Source of the DNA: Xiphydria camelus
Taxonomy: Eukaryota > Arthropoda > Insecta > Hymenoptera > Xiphydriidae
Assembly (NCBI GenBank): GCA_963678675.1
Contig: OY783199.1
Location: 8,502,355-8,566,354 of the forward strand
Length of the DNA stretch: 64,000 bases
Direction: 5' to 3'
In this document: one piece after another, positions 34,852 through 46,001 of the stretch
How positions within the stretch are numbered: position 1 is the first letter of the stretch
Layout of the letters: every line of letters begins with the position of its first letter
Made by a program: the position numbers and the translations under genes
Notes under the pieces: model-generated
What the model saw: the letters and a program-made list of their open reading frames with translations, nothing else
What the model was told of the DNA's origin: nothing
Databases searched by the model: none

Positions 34852-36527
34852 AGGTGCCCATACACACAGAGGTCGAACTGTCGGTTTGGAACGGCAGTTC
34901 GAACCGTCGGGTCGATCCGTCGGTTTTAAGGTTGATTCTCACTATACGTTCCGTTTCCGTTCCATATCGATTCCGTTCCGTTTACATAAAATATTATGAC
35001 ATGAAAATAAGTGTAGGTGTACACACTTTCCGTTCCGTTTAGATACCGTTTCCGAATACTTCCGTTCAGTTTAAACGCAAACGTATTTTTGACGGACAGA
35101 CGGAAACTTGTCGGAAACGGTAGGGATAGTGGGAACAGAGTCTTTGTGGATCAGTTACATATTGTTTGGCGGACAGCGCGTTTGCTTTTAGTTTTGAAAT
35201 ATGAATGACGAGAAACTGCTTGAACTAGTGAGGCAAAATCCTATCCCTCTCTGAAGGGGTGCTAACGATACATTACTCGCAGGATCGACTTTTCTCAACG
35301 GCTACCGTTTCTCCATCATTATAGGGGAGCGAGAGGTCACAATGATCTCGCGCGTTCTAGATCTCCCTCGACTTCTATTCGTCCATATAATATAACATAT
35401 TCTCCATCAATATTTCTTTTTTTTTAAATTTCATGCACCCAAAATCTTCGTTTTTTTCTTTTTAAGCAAGCTTTTTCATCTAACGTAATAGCAGCTATAA
35501 TTAGGTTTTCATCGGACCACATTTTAACACTATTGCATACAACACCCACTATTTTGATGGAAAGGAAACTGAACACTGACGGAAAAATGTGAACACAGAC
35601 TAGAATTTTACTGAACGTATCTGGAACGGTTATGGAACGGAAACGGAACGTATAGTGAGAATCAACCTTTAAACTGACAGGTCGAACCGCCGGCCGGGCA
35701 ACACTACAGATCGACCCGTAGTGTCGACCGACAGTAGACGGGCTGAGAAAATCGATTTTGTTGCGCTTTTACTTCATACGCGTGTACGATTTTAATTTTT
35801 CTTTTTTTAAAATACTCGGAAAAATATATAGAACAAATGTGACATAAAGCCAAAGTTTGCTTTTTAATTTTTAATAAAAATGTATTTTTTGTACGGCTTT
35901 TTCTTTAAATATCTCGAAAACTATTGAGAAGTTATCGAGACATGCTGTGGAAAAAATGTAGAGAATTTCAAGACGAAACGATTAGTATTTATCTCATTTT
36001 GTTACGATGAATAGTTTTCGAGATATTGAATTTTGTACATAAATACGCGCCGTAGCGCCCGCGCGCTCTTGTAAATAAATGCCTCTAACTTCACTAAAAA
36101 TTGGTATTTTCCGATGATTTTTGTTTTGTTTTAACTTAGCAGATACTTTTCAACCGCTTCAACAAGCTTCATACAGAATTCTTATTCGCCGGTTTTGAGC
36201 ATTTTTCTCTAATAAATATTAACATAAAAATCCAAACGTCTACGACGATATTTTTAAATAGGTACCCACATACACACAGAATTGTCGGTTTATCTTGTCG
36301 GTGAACGAAGGGCCTAAATAGCGCTTTCGGTACCAACCGACGTTCCGTCTGTCGTGCTAAAACGCATGTTAGTGGACGGCAGCAGTTTTTCCCGTCGGTC
36401 TGGACTGACGGGTCAGCCTGACGGTTCGATCTGGCGCGTCGCGCGCCCACTAACTGAAAGGTAAAACTGCCGTTTCGAACCGCGCCGTTCCAAACCGACA
36501 GTTCGACCTCTGTGTGTATGGGCACCT
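34852..36527 (+). mobile_element. 1.3-kb inverted-repeat element, copy 3 (interrupted and rearranged)
   Basis: Same termini and orientation as copy 1 (16634-17952). A Harbinger-type insertion splits it at 34929-35668. Part of the centre is replaced between about 36135 and 36330, including an extra internal copy of the terminal phrase (TAGGTACCCACATACACACAG). Left flank is AAT but right flank is ATT, so the target duplication is not intact. Confidence 0.78.
34929..35668. mobile_element. Harbinger-type insertion with MADF remnant
   Basis: The ends AGGTTGATTCTCACTATACG and complement lie between TTA duplications (34926-34928 and 35669-35671), the TWA target of Harbinger. Internally there are many CGTTCCGTTTCC repeats. 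ATG at 35201 starts MNDEKLLELVRQNP, the start of a MADF domain as found in the partner protein of Harbinger elements, but it stops after 17 codons. The element is non-autonomous and younger than its host element. Confidence 0.75.
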
Positions 36528-37375
36528 ATTTAGGCGCGTGGCGCGGCGGACTTAAACGATCGACTTGTACTGAAATTTGGCTTTATAAAATTGTTTGGGA
36601 ACAATCAATTTGAGAGTCAAATTCGTTTTTAGTGCACATATATCTATAAGAATCACCTGTTCTGGTTCGAGTAACAAAATCACTATTGTCCAGTAGTGTT
36701 ATCTCTGGTTACAAAATGTTGTGTTGTTTATATCAATACCTCAGAGCTAAACAGTATTAACACAATTTTTTTCAAAAACCATATTATTTCCTCATTCTGC
36801 TATTTTACATTGAAAATAGCAGAATGAAGAAATAATACGGGTTTCGAAAAAAATGGAGTTAATACTGTTTAGCTCTGAGGTACTGATATGGTAACAGATT
36901 GTTTTACGATTGTCGATGGCGAGAAAATGTAATTTTTTCGTAATAATACATAAAATATAAGATGTCCCGTCGCACGACAGACGGAATTCGACACATCGGT
37001 TCACACCGCTCGACATTATTCATAAAATGCGCCAGAACTTCTTCCGGTGGAAGTGAGCGGTGAGCGGTGAGCGTAACTTTTCTTCGCTACAAAACATGGC
37101 GACCGCTACCACTTAAAGGCCATCACACGTAAAAAAACGTAAGCAGTAACAGTAAGGATTGACCAATCAGAAAGCCTGTTTAAGCATAATTCCGTAAGAA
37201 TAGTATTTCTGATTGGTCAATCCTTACTGTTACTGCTTACGTTTTTTCACGTGTGATGGCCTTTACACTCACTTGGAGCGCTCTGTATCTCATGCGCGTT
37301 CAGCAGATTTTTGCTGAGCTGCTCCACAACGTCCACAACTGTTGAGGAGCGGTATGACCTGCTGAATGCACCCAA
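36528..37375. mobile_element. Composite foldback fragment
   Basis: It starts TTTAGGCGCGTGGCGCGG, the same end as the foldback at 57194-58559. It contains a CCTCAGAGCTAAACAG hairpin MITE (36738-36890) and the 144-bp MITE at 37118-37261. It ends with a CAGCAGATTTTTGCTGAGC...GCACCC block near 37371. Pieces of it recur in both orientations at 54540-54627 and 57050-58560. Confidence 0.65.
37118..37261. mobile_element. 144-bp perfect-hairpin MITE, copy A
   Basis: GGCCATCACACGTRAAAAAA arms of about 65 bp are almost perfect reverse complements. The copy at 57872-58015 has the same length and nearly the same sequence. Confidence 0.8.
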
Positions 37376-37450
37376 TGTAACTCTCACTAATCTGCAGTCC
37401 TTTTTGTGCTTTTTTACCTGTGCTACGAGAACAAATATAGGGCGAAGAAA

Positions 37451-40265
37451 ATGAAATATTTTTATACATTTATTACTTTGCTGTTTCTGGTGGTGGTAGT
37501 GTATGCTGGTTCCGATAAAGGTTATACATTAATTACGTGATTGTTGATTTGTAATCCAACCAGACTTAAGGTATTCCTAGCGCTTAAGAGCGTATTTTCA
37601 AAGTGTCACAGGCAAGCTCCTCATAAATCAGTAATTCTACGTCACATAACTCATGTTCCTAACAAAACTGTGTCGCATAGATGCACACACATCACTGCCA
37701 CGATGTGTATGACGCAACGTTGCCAATTCTATTTAACGTTATGTTTTATCGTCAAAAAACTACGTTTTAGGTACTGTTTATGAACATCAATATTTTTGTT
37801 AAACATGTCGGTGACCTTATATTTTTAGGGACTCAAAAAAATTCTATGCAGTTTTGTGAAGATATGGAAATGGCTTTATTTACCCCTAATGTGTATAATT
37901 TTTAAACATGTGGATGTCAGCATTAAAACGTGGAAGAGTGGACTCTTCCATAAGGTTACATGGTAAATTTTCAAATTTAGGGCCGGTTTTAAAAACACGG
38001 TATAAACACGGTATAGCGCTATACTGAGAATAACCAGCATGAAGCGTTATGGTTATTCTTAGTATAGCGCTATATACCGCGTTTATACCTGTTTGTAAAA
38101 CCGGCCCTTGAAAATAAAAATTCTTTCTTAAATGCGGGATGACCGGACCTAGTACTTTTCAAAAATAATCTTACGATATTAATTTCAATTCTACAAACAA
38201 ATTAGCATTCTCTGAAATTGTTCATCTCGCGATAGGAATACCTTAACGTAGTACTTCAATTTAAATTAACCCTCTCATTAAGTCCATTGCTGTAAAATAT
38301 TTCCTCTCTGCATGAATGTAATTATTACATATGTACATGCATTTTCTCCATTTCAACCGATACTAGAAAAAAGCACGTCTTTTTCTTATGATAGTATAAT
38401 AATAATTATAGAACACCTTAACTTGTTGCTATGCAAGAAAATGTCATAAGTCACATCCATGATAACAAGACTTACGTTTTTTTCTCGCATAGTAACGAGT
38501 TGTGATGTTTCTCAATCAGAGTGAAAAGAAATGTGCTTTTTTTTGGTAGCAGTCGATATCGAGGGTCAAAACACAGAACCTCATAACCAACATTTTTTGC
38601 CAAATGCGTTAAAACGCATAATAAATTATTTATTAATCTTTTGAATACATGGTAATTTTTAAAATTGTTTCTTCTTGTAATTGCCTTGACCTACTTTATC
38701 ATCAAAAACATTTTTTAAATCACTTAGAATTACATAGTTTTTAGTCTCTCTTGTAAAATTTCCTTTTCATCAGTTTTGACTCTCGATATGTATTTATATT
38801 ATTTCTCGTGCAGTTCATGACATGCTTGTTTCTTATGTTTTATATATTGCCCATAGATATTTTATAACTTCTTTCCTTTATTCGTAGAGAGCTTCAAACT
38901 GATTGATAATAATCATTGTGAATGTGAAAATTATGACTGTGGTTGTTGCCAGCACATAGAAGTTGATCTGATAGATGTAAATAATATAGGTAAACATGGC
39001 CCGTTGTATTCTTTTAATATTTACTAGTATTCCACAATAGACGTTATTACGAACGTAAACTTACACGTTTATAATTTCATTTCAGTATGTGCGAACTTCA
39101 GCTATTTGCCGCATGATTATGGGCTGTCAGTAACTGTGACGTATGGTTCTTTCACTGTCTTTAATGAAACAATTTCAGGTAAATAATAGGCATATATTAT
39201 TTGTATTAAAATTGTAGTTAACTTGTCAAAAGTTATATCCCTGTTTAAAAAACATAAGATTCTTATAAAGCAGACAGTTTCAAGATTTGCAGCCTCTTAT
39301 ATTCTCATCAATTTTACATAAAAAAATATGAGGTTTTATGTGGAATCTATGAGATTGTCATGAGTTCTTTTCAGCAGAGATGACCCTTCTTAATATGTTC
39401 AATTTGTGTAATTGACTGTGATTTCTTATAAGTATCTATAATTCGATATACATAGAAATAAATTATTTCCTATTTTATTTGGTCCAATTAATGAGTAACA
39501 AGTGCAAACGTTTTGAACATTTTGTTTAATGGCTTCACCACCCCTTATCCATTTCCATTATGGACACTTATACATTTTTCAAAGAAATTAAACCTTCTGA
39601 AAAAACATGTATAAATATATGTATATGCAACTTCCGCTATTCAAAATATCTAAGAAACTGCCCAAGAAAATATCTAAAAATCAAGTTCTATGAGTTCTGC
39701 TAAGTTATAAGTAATTCCTCCTAAAAATCACAGAGTAATCATATCTTTTTGTTATTGTTTTTTAAATTGAGGGTCAAACTTTATGAGTAGTACCTTTTTT
39801 TTTTCATATTCGACATGCAAAAAGAAGCTATTCAACGTTACGCAAAATTATCTCAACTCTTACCCGTTTGAGAGATTCAGCAGCGATTTTTCGATTTTCT
39901 CTTTTATAAAAATATTCATGCATATTATACTCGCTGAGCTCTGTTATTCTTAGGTTTTGTAATATTTGTATCTCGCTGTAGCACGAAACCCACCGCCACT
40001 CTGCATTGGACAGCCGTTCGTAAAGCGGTTCAGAGCTGAAATTTGCATACGTTTATACAACATGGATGCTGATAAGCACCATCTCCATGGTTGTATGGAC
40101 ATAGAAGCTTTGCTTTTCAAATTGGTGGTATCAAAGTACGACTTAGGATGCTTCGACGTTGGCTCAAAGAGCTTCGGGCAAAGTGCAAATGAAACGGGCA
40201 TGCTCAGGTCTTTACTTTTCAATTTAACGCACATCATTAAAGAGCCCTTTGTTAACATGATATAG
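37451..40265 (+). CDS. Secreted DUF4773-like protein, four exons
   Basis: Exons 37451-37520, 38888-38989, 39086-39178 and 39982-40265 join in phase to 549 nt (182 aa). Residues 1-19 form a signal peptide (MKYFYTFITLLFLVVVVYA). The mature part begins GSDKES and has the cysteine pattern CECENYDCGCC, then VCANFSYLPHDYGLSVT, PPPLCIGQPF, AEICIRLYNM and HGCMDIEALL. This pattern is what I know from the insect DUF4773 family, small extracellular proteins without an assigned biochemical role. Acceptors are TAG or CAG; the first donor (AAAG|GTTATA) is weak but the only one that fits. AATAAA follows at 40279. Intron 1 holds a HarbA-derived MITE. The gene converges on the annexin gene about 250 bp away. 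Confidence 0.85.
37980..38107. mobile_element. 128-bp MITE made of HarbA ends
   Basis: Both halves match the right end of HarbA (GGGCCGGTTTTA, CGCTATACTGAGAATAACC), joined head to head. Flanks are TTA and TTG. It lies in intron 1 of the secreted-protein gene. It is a solo-end derivative of the HarbA family. Confidence 0.82.
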
Positions 40266-40278
40266 TCATATATGTGGA

Positions 40279-40284
40279 AATAAA
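40279..40284 (+). terminator. Poly(A) signal of the DUF4773-like gene
   Basis: AATAAA starts 14 bp after the stop codon. Confidence 0.55.
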
Positions 40285-40515
40285 TATAGCGTATAAAATA
40301 TGTGACATCGATTAAGAACTGATTAACATTTTTAAGCTTTTAAGTAGAATAAATTTTTATCACGTTGTAACCATGGAATAATCTATTTTAAATACATTTT
40401 CAAGAAAGAGAGCAAAAATTGGATGACGTGCTTATTTTTGGTATAGTCGCATTCTAACATCGAATCGTTAAATAGGAATGTTTATAAAAGTTTCATGCTA
40501 AGCATAAATCTTTTC

Positions 40516-40566
40516 TTAGTCCAGCATTGCGATCAGAAGTCGTTTCACTCCGCCAGCACAATCGCT
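40516..40566 (-). CDS. AnxB9: Annexin alternative last exon 3
   Basis: After TTTTTGCAG it reads [16 protein letters not shown] and stop: 51 nt, phase 0. It lies farthest from the shared exons. The YKRLL-type helix is the end of annexin repeat 4, but the aromatic position is Val here. Confidence 0.8.
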   Translation of the reverse strand, partial: SDCAGGVKRLLIAMLD

Positions 40567-43500
40567 CTGCAAAAATAAGAAACAGGTTCAACGTATAGTC
40601 AAATGGCAGTGACGGCGTCTTCCGTGAACATGCATACGCGTTTATTTAAAAGGAGTCAGTTTTACATGAATATATGGTGCGAATTATTAATACCTTAAAC
40701 AATAAAAATTAGTCGGACGAAATGAAGATCTTTACCAAAAGAGATTCACCACGTAATATTTAATTAATCAATTCAAGAGTGCAATCAGAAGCCTTTTATA
40801 ATCGTCGCTGCAGTCGCTCTGGAAATGGAAAATAATGCGGCAAGTATTAAGAACCAGTTTATTTTGCGATGCATGGATGCATATTAAGTTTAAATCGTAC
40901 ATGTCTACGAGTGCCAGTAAAGAGTCAATACTACACATGTGTACACAATTGTGATAACCTTTGAACATCCCTAACAATACTATCGTCACAGTGATCAAAG
41001 CACAACTCTTTTAACTACTTATAGTGCTTTAATTAATTTAAAGACGAGGAATTTGAATAATCCGATTTACGCACGGATACACATGTTAGATATATAATAT
41101 AAATAAATATAGATTTTAAGCATTCATTTGTAATTTTGTGCTTGGTCTTGCTTTAAACCGAAAAAGTGCGATATTATATATTACAAGTGTGAAATAATAC
41201 AGTCACCATTGGAAAGAAATGTAATGACACAATGCGGTGTTTTCGGTAAGTATTCGATATCCGGTGAAATAAACAGGAACTTAAAAACGTTAAATATTCT
41301 CAGCCGACTAATGTAAGCAATAGTTTCTTGTAGTCTCCCGAGCAGTCATCCTGAAATTGATTGATATTTAGGGAGAGATAAAGCAACGCATAAGGATTAA
41401 GGCGGAAATTATGACTTGAAAATTAAAACGAAAATTATGAGATGGGGTAAGACTACGTGCATGTAAATAATACAGAGATGCTGGATTTTGAAGAAGCCGC
41501 GTACTATTCAATTTGTAATTATCATCATGGCTTTAGACATAATTCTCCCACTACCATTTTCAATGATTAATAAATAAATAAAGTCTTAAATCCAATAGTA
41601 GTGCCTTAAAATTCAGCATCACTTCAAAATCAAAGGATCATACATTTCTACAAGATCAAATCTTACGAAAGTATAGGTGCTTGATTTTTTCGTATATATA
41701 TATAATACGTGAAATTAATTACTTTATTACTACTTTATACTTAATAATTGTTGGAATCCTAAACATTGAAGAAGAATCGGTCATATATATTTCATTGTCA
41801 TTACAATTAATGGGCATAGATGTAAAAACTGGCGAAATTATGTATACCCACAGTCATATTGATTGAAGTACTTTTAAACTTTTGCCGAAACAAAATACTG
41901 TAGAAACATACGAACCAATGATTATACATATATATTAGAATTATACTCACATCGATATCGCCTTGAAGCGATGATCCGTAGATTCTCTGATAGGCGTCCT
42001 TGATATCACCCAGATCTATCTCCGAACGAGCCACAATTATGCGGATCAATGTTGTGTCTGTCGTTCCAAGTCCAGACATCGCGTCGTGTAGTCTTTTGGC
42101 AAAGTAGCCGGTCTTGTCGCGAGCGCATTTTACTGCAAAGAGTCATTTATCATATCGCAATATTCTTTCGGAAAAAGAAACTCGGAAAAGCGTCGAAGAT
42201 CCGAAAAAAATGGTTCATTGAATCATATTCATTTGTTACAAATGATCGTACGACAAGGCACTTACCAACAGCAAGATATCCATCCTCGAGAGATCCGGAA
42301 AACTCTCGTTTAATCGCGTCCTCCAAATCATTACCCGCAAGTCGCTCGTATTCTTGGAAGATTCTTCGCAGCTGCGGATAGCTCTTCGTGATCAAGATGG
42401 AATTGAAAGTGCTCTCATCAGTTCCCCACTGGCCCTCTCCAGCCGCCAAGAGTTTCTCAGCAGCTTCAATTGCCGCAGCCTCATCAACTTCTGAGTTTTC
42501 ATCTCTGCTTGCCTAAGAGTCATAAGTTAAATGACGAACTCCCTACTTGTGCACGACTAAAAGTATTAATTATACCTATAATGTCGCATAAAAAGGACAT
42601 CGTAATTAAAGAATGCGAAATGTTTATTACATACACAAGATAAGGAAACAAGGAGCCGTTTGAAATGTCCAGAAGTATCTCCCTTGAGGTCATCCTCGAG
42701 TTCGCTGCCATATTCTGAGAAAGATTATATTCGATGTAACTCTCAACGTTTCAAAGCGCCTTTATATTTCATCGATGCTTCAATTTATTAGTGCGCTTTC
42801 ACATGGGACCGATGATCAGCGCTGACGATCGGTCGCAACTGATCATCAGTTCTATCCAAATGCTTTCACATGAGACGTATGGTCAGTCATCAATATGAAT
42901 CTGGAAAGTGAAGAGCATCGCATCGTTGTCGCTTTGTGCGTAAAAGGTTGATAGAGAGGCAAACAAAAAATCGCAAAATCGACAACGCTGTTCCTCCATA
43001 CGCGACCGATGATCAGCTTGCATGTGAATAGCTTCGTTTGTTGAATGGCCCTGACGACAAACCGACGATCGGACACGCCAAGGGCCGACCGATGGCCCGA
43101 GCGTTTTTAATCGATCGACCGACGGTACGCATTTATGTGAAAGCTACATTTGAGTCGCTTGGTTTCAAAATCGGCCAACTCCAAGTAAGCAAATTTGTCA
43201 GGACTTCAAAAAATATGTACCATAGAAATGCAAGCATTAATTAATGCGATTCTTGGTACATATACCTATAAGTATATTGCTTCGGAACAACTAATCCATA
43301 TGTGTATACAGAAAATTCTTGGAAGATTTTGCTGCATTATAATTTTTTAAATGGAGACGGCCGATTTTATCAAATACCGAGGTGGCCGATTTTGAAACCA
43401 AACGACTCATTTGAAATAATAAACCCTCCTGATCGTCAGCGCTGATCATCGGTCCCATGTGAAAGCGCACTTAGCCTTCTCAATCATTTAAATAATGCCT

Positions 43501-45933
43501 GCTTTTAAGGAGAAGTTTATTGCATGCATTAGTACGTCGAGTCACGAACAATCGCTTAATTCGTAGCGTAAATGTCTTCTATTTCGTATGAATAGATGAC
43601 GCGGAACGTTGTCAATTTGCTACGCGACGCGTAAGCGGAAACGCTGACGCGTTTAGCTTTTCACACGTATACATCCAAGTTCCAGAATTGATCTTGATAA
43701 AGGTTTTCTCCGAAAAAAATTTAGAGACCAAGTTATAGCTTGATAGAATATCTTTAATAGACGATTTAAAGTCTCTGAAATTTTATTTGGCTCCGAATTA
43801 GAAATAGTGTAGGATAAGTGCTTGCATTAGACTACATGCACGATGCGCGTATACGCGCGCATCTAACAATAAGTTGAACCACGATGAATCACGATTCACG
43901 AAGACAAGGTCGCTGTACATTCCTTTCCCTTCTCCTGCAATTAATGTCAAGGTCGGTTGTACAATTTGGAGGAATTCACTTACTATCTTTGTAGACGGCT
44001 GAAATTGTTTTAATTCCGTAATTGCTCAGAGACGTAAGGACTTCGATAATCGCGCCTTCGTCAGTTCCAGCACCCGAAATGGCATCGTGCAATTCACGGG
44101 CGTACAGCTCCGGTAATGGGGTCATCAGTGCGACGATCGCGTTTTCGAAATTGCCACCAAGCTCGGACTTCAACTCGGAGACGAGATCCTTGCCGTACAT
44201 CGTCTTAAACTTGTCAGCAATTTCGAGACGTTGCACGATACCGCGATGAGCCAGGACATCGATGATCGCTTGCTCATCAGTTCCAAAGCCTTTCATGGCG
44301 GCTCGTAGGAGCGCGGCATCTTCTTCCGCGTTGAAGGGTTCAGCGGGGTACACGGTCGGCGTGCACTGGAGAACAGGCGAATGACAAAACTTAGCGCGGC
44401 CTCTCATGGGTCGGTATGCTTCGAGGAAAAACCGCGCTCGGTTGCGTGCAGCATACCGACATACATTTTGTATCAATGCTCGCACACGGGTCAGTGTGGC
44501 ATCGACGCGAAGCGGTTTGTACTCGGTATGTTGCGTGCAACATCACCAATAGGTGCCCATACACACAGAGGTCGAACTGTCGGTTTGGAACGGCGCGGTT
44601 CGAACCGGCAGTTTTACCTTTCAGTTAGTGGGCGCGCGACGCGCCAGATCGAACCGTCAGGCTGACCCGTCAGTCCAGACCGACGGGAAAAACTGCCGCC
44701 GTCCACTAACATGCGTTTTAGCACGACAGACGGAACGTCGGTTCGTACCGCTTAATATCATCCTAATCTAACCGAAAGCGCTATTTAGGCCCTATTTATA
44801 AAGCCTTAATTCTTTAAAAAATAGTAAAATAAATTATTAAATCTTCCAACATTTTTTTTTTCATCTGTCACGTTTTGTGTCCAACTTGAACGTAATTTTT
44901 CTGTTGATTAGTATTATAACTAAAATTAGTAAAAGTTATAAAAAACCGAGGTTTAATTGCTATTTTCAACGATTTCATTCTATACGAGATTGAGATTATC
45001 TCTCTGACGCATGAACTCACGTCGCGTTATCCTTGTCGCACCTGCGGGAAACGCTAAACTCGAGCTTCTCGACTCCGAAACGAAGCAATACTCAATTATT
45101 TTGGTAAACTAATAATTTTGAAAATTATGTTTATATCAAGTGAGTATTTAAAAAAGGAGTACATTGAATTTTCTACGAAAAAAACCTTTTTCGCTATTAA
45201 AACGTGTAAATGCACTTTTGATGCTCTGGCGTAAAACCGAAAAAATTGACAAATTTTTGTTTCTGATGATTGCAATATTTCATTACTTTTAAAACAAAAC
45301 AAAAATCATCGAAAAATACCAATTTTTAGTGAAGTTAGAGGCATTCGTTTACAAGAGCGCGCGGGCGCTACGGCGCGTATTTATATATAAAATTCAATAT
45401 CTCGAGAACTATTCATCGTAACAAAATGAGATAAAAACCAATCGTTTCGTCTTGAAATTCTCTAAATTTTTTCCGGAGCATGTCTCGATAACTTGTCAAT
45501 AGTTTTCGAGATATTTAAAGAAAAAGCCGTACAAAAAATACATTTTTATTAAAAATTAAAAAGCAAACTTTGGCTTTATGTCACATTTGTTCTATATATT
45601 TTTCCGAGTATTTTAAAAAAAGAAGAATTAAAATCGTACACTTATAAAGTACAAGCGCAACAAAATCGATTTTCTCAGCCCGTCTACTGTCGGTCGACAC
45701 TACGGGTCGATCTGCAGTTTTGCGGCCGGCCGGCCTGTCAGTTTTACCCGCGGGTTTCTATTCTGCGTTAGTGGACGACGACGGTTAAAACCGACGGATC
45801 GACCCGACGGTTCGAACTGCCGTTCCAAACCGACAGTTCGACCTCTGTGTGTATGGGCACCTAATCAGTCGCGTCTCGACATTTGCAGGCTGTAAGAATC
45901 TAGGCAGTCGGGCTTTCCTGGTCGAAGCTCCCG

Positions 45934-46001
<68 letters not shown>

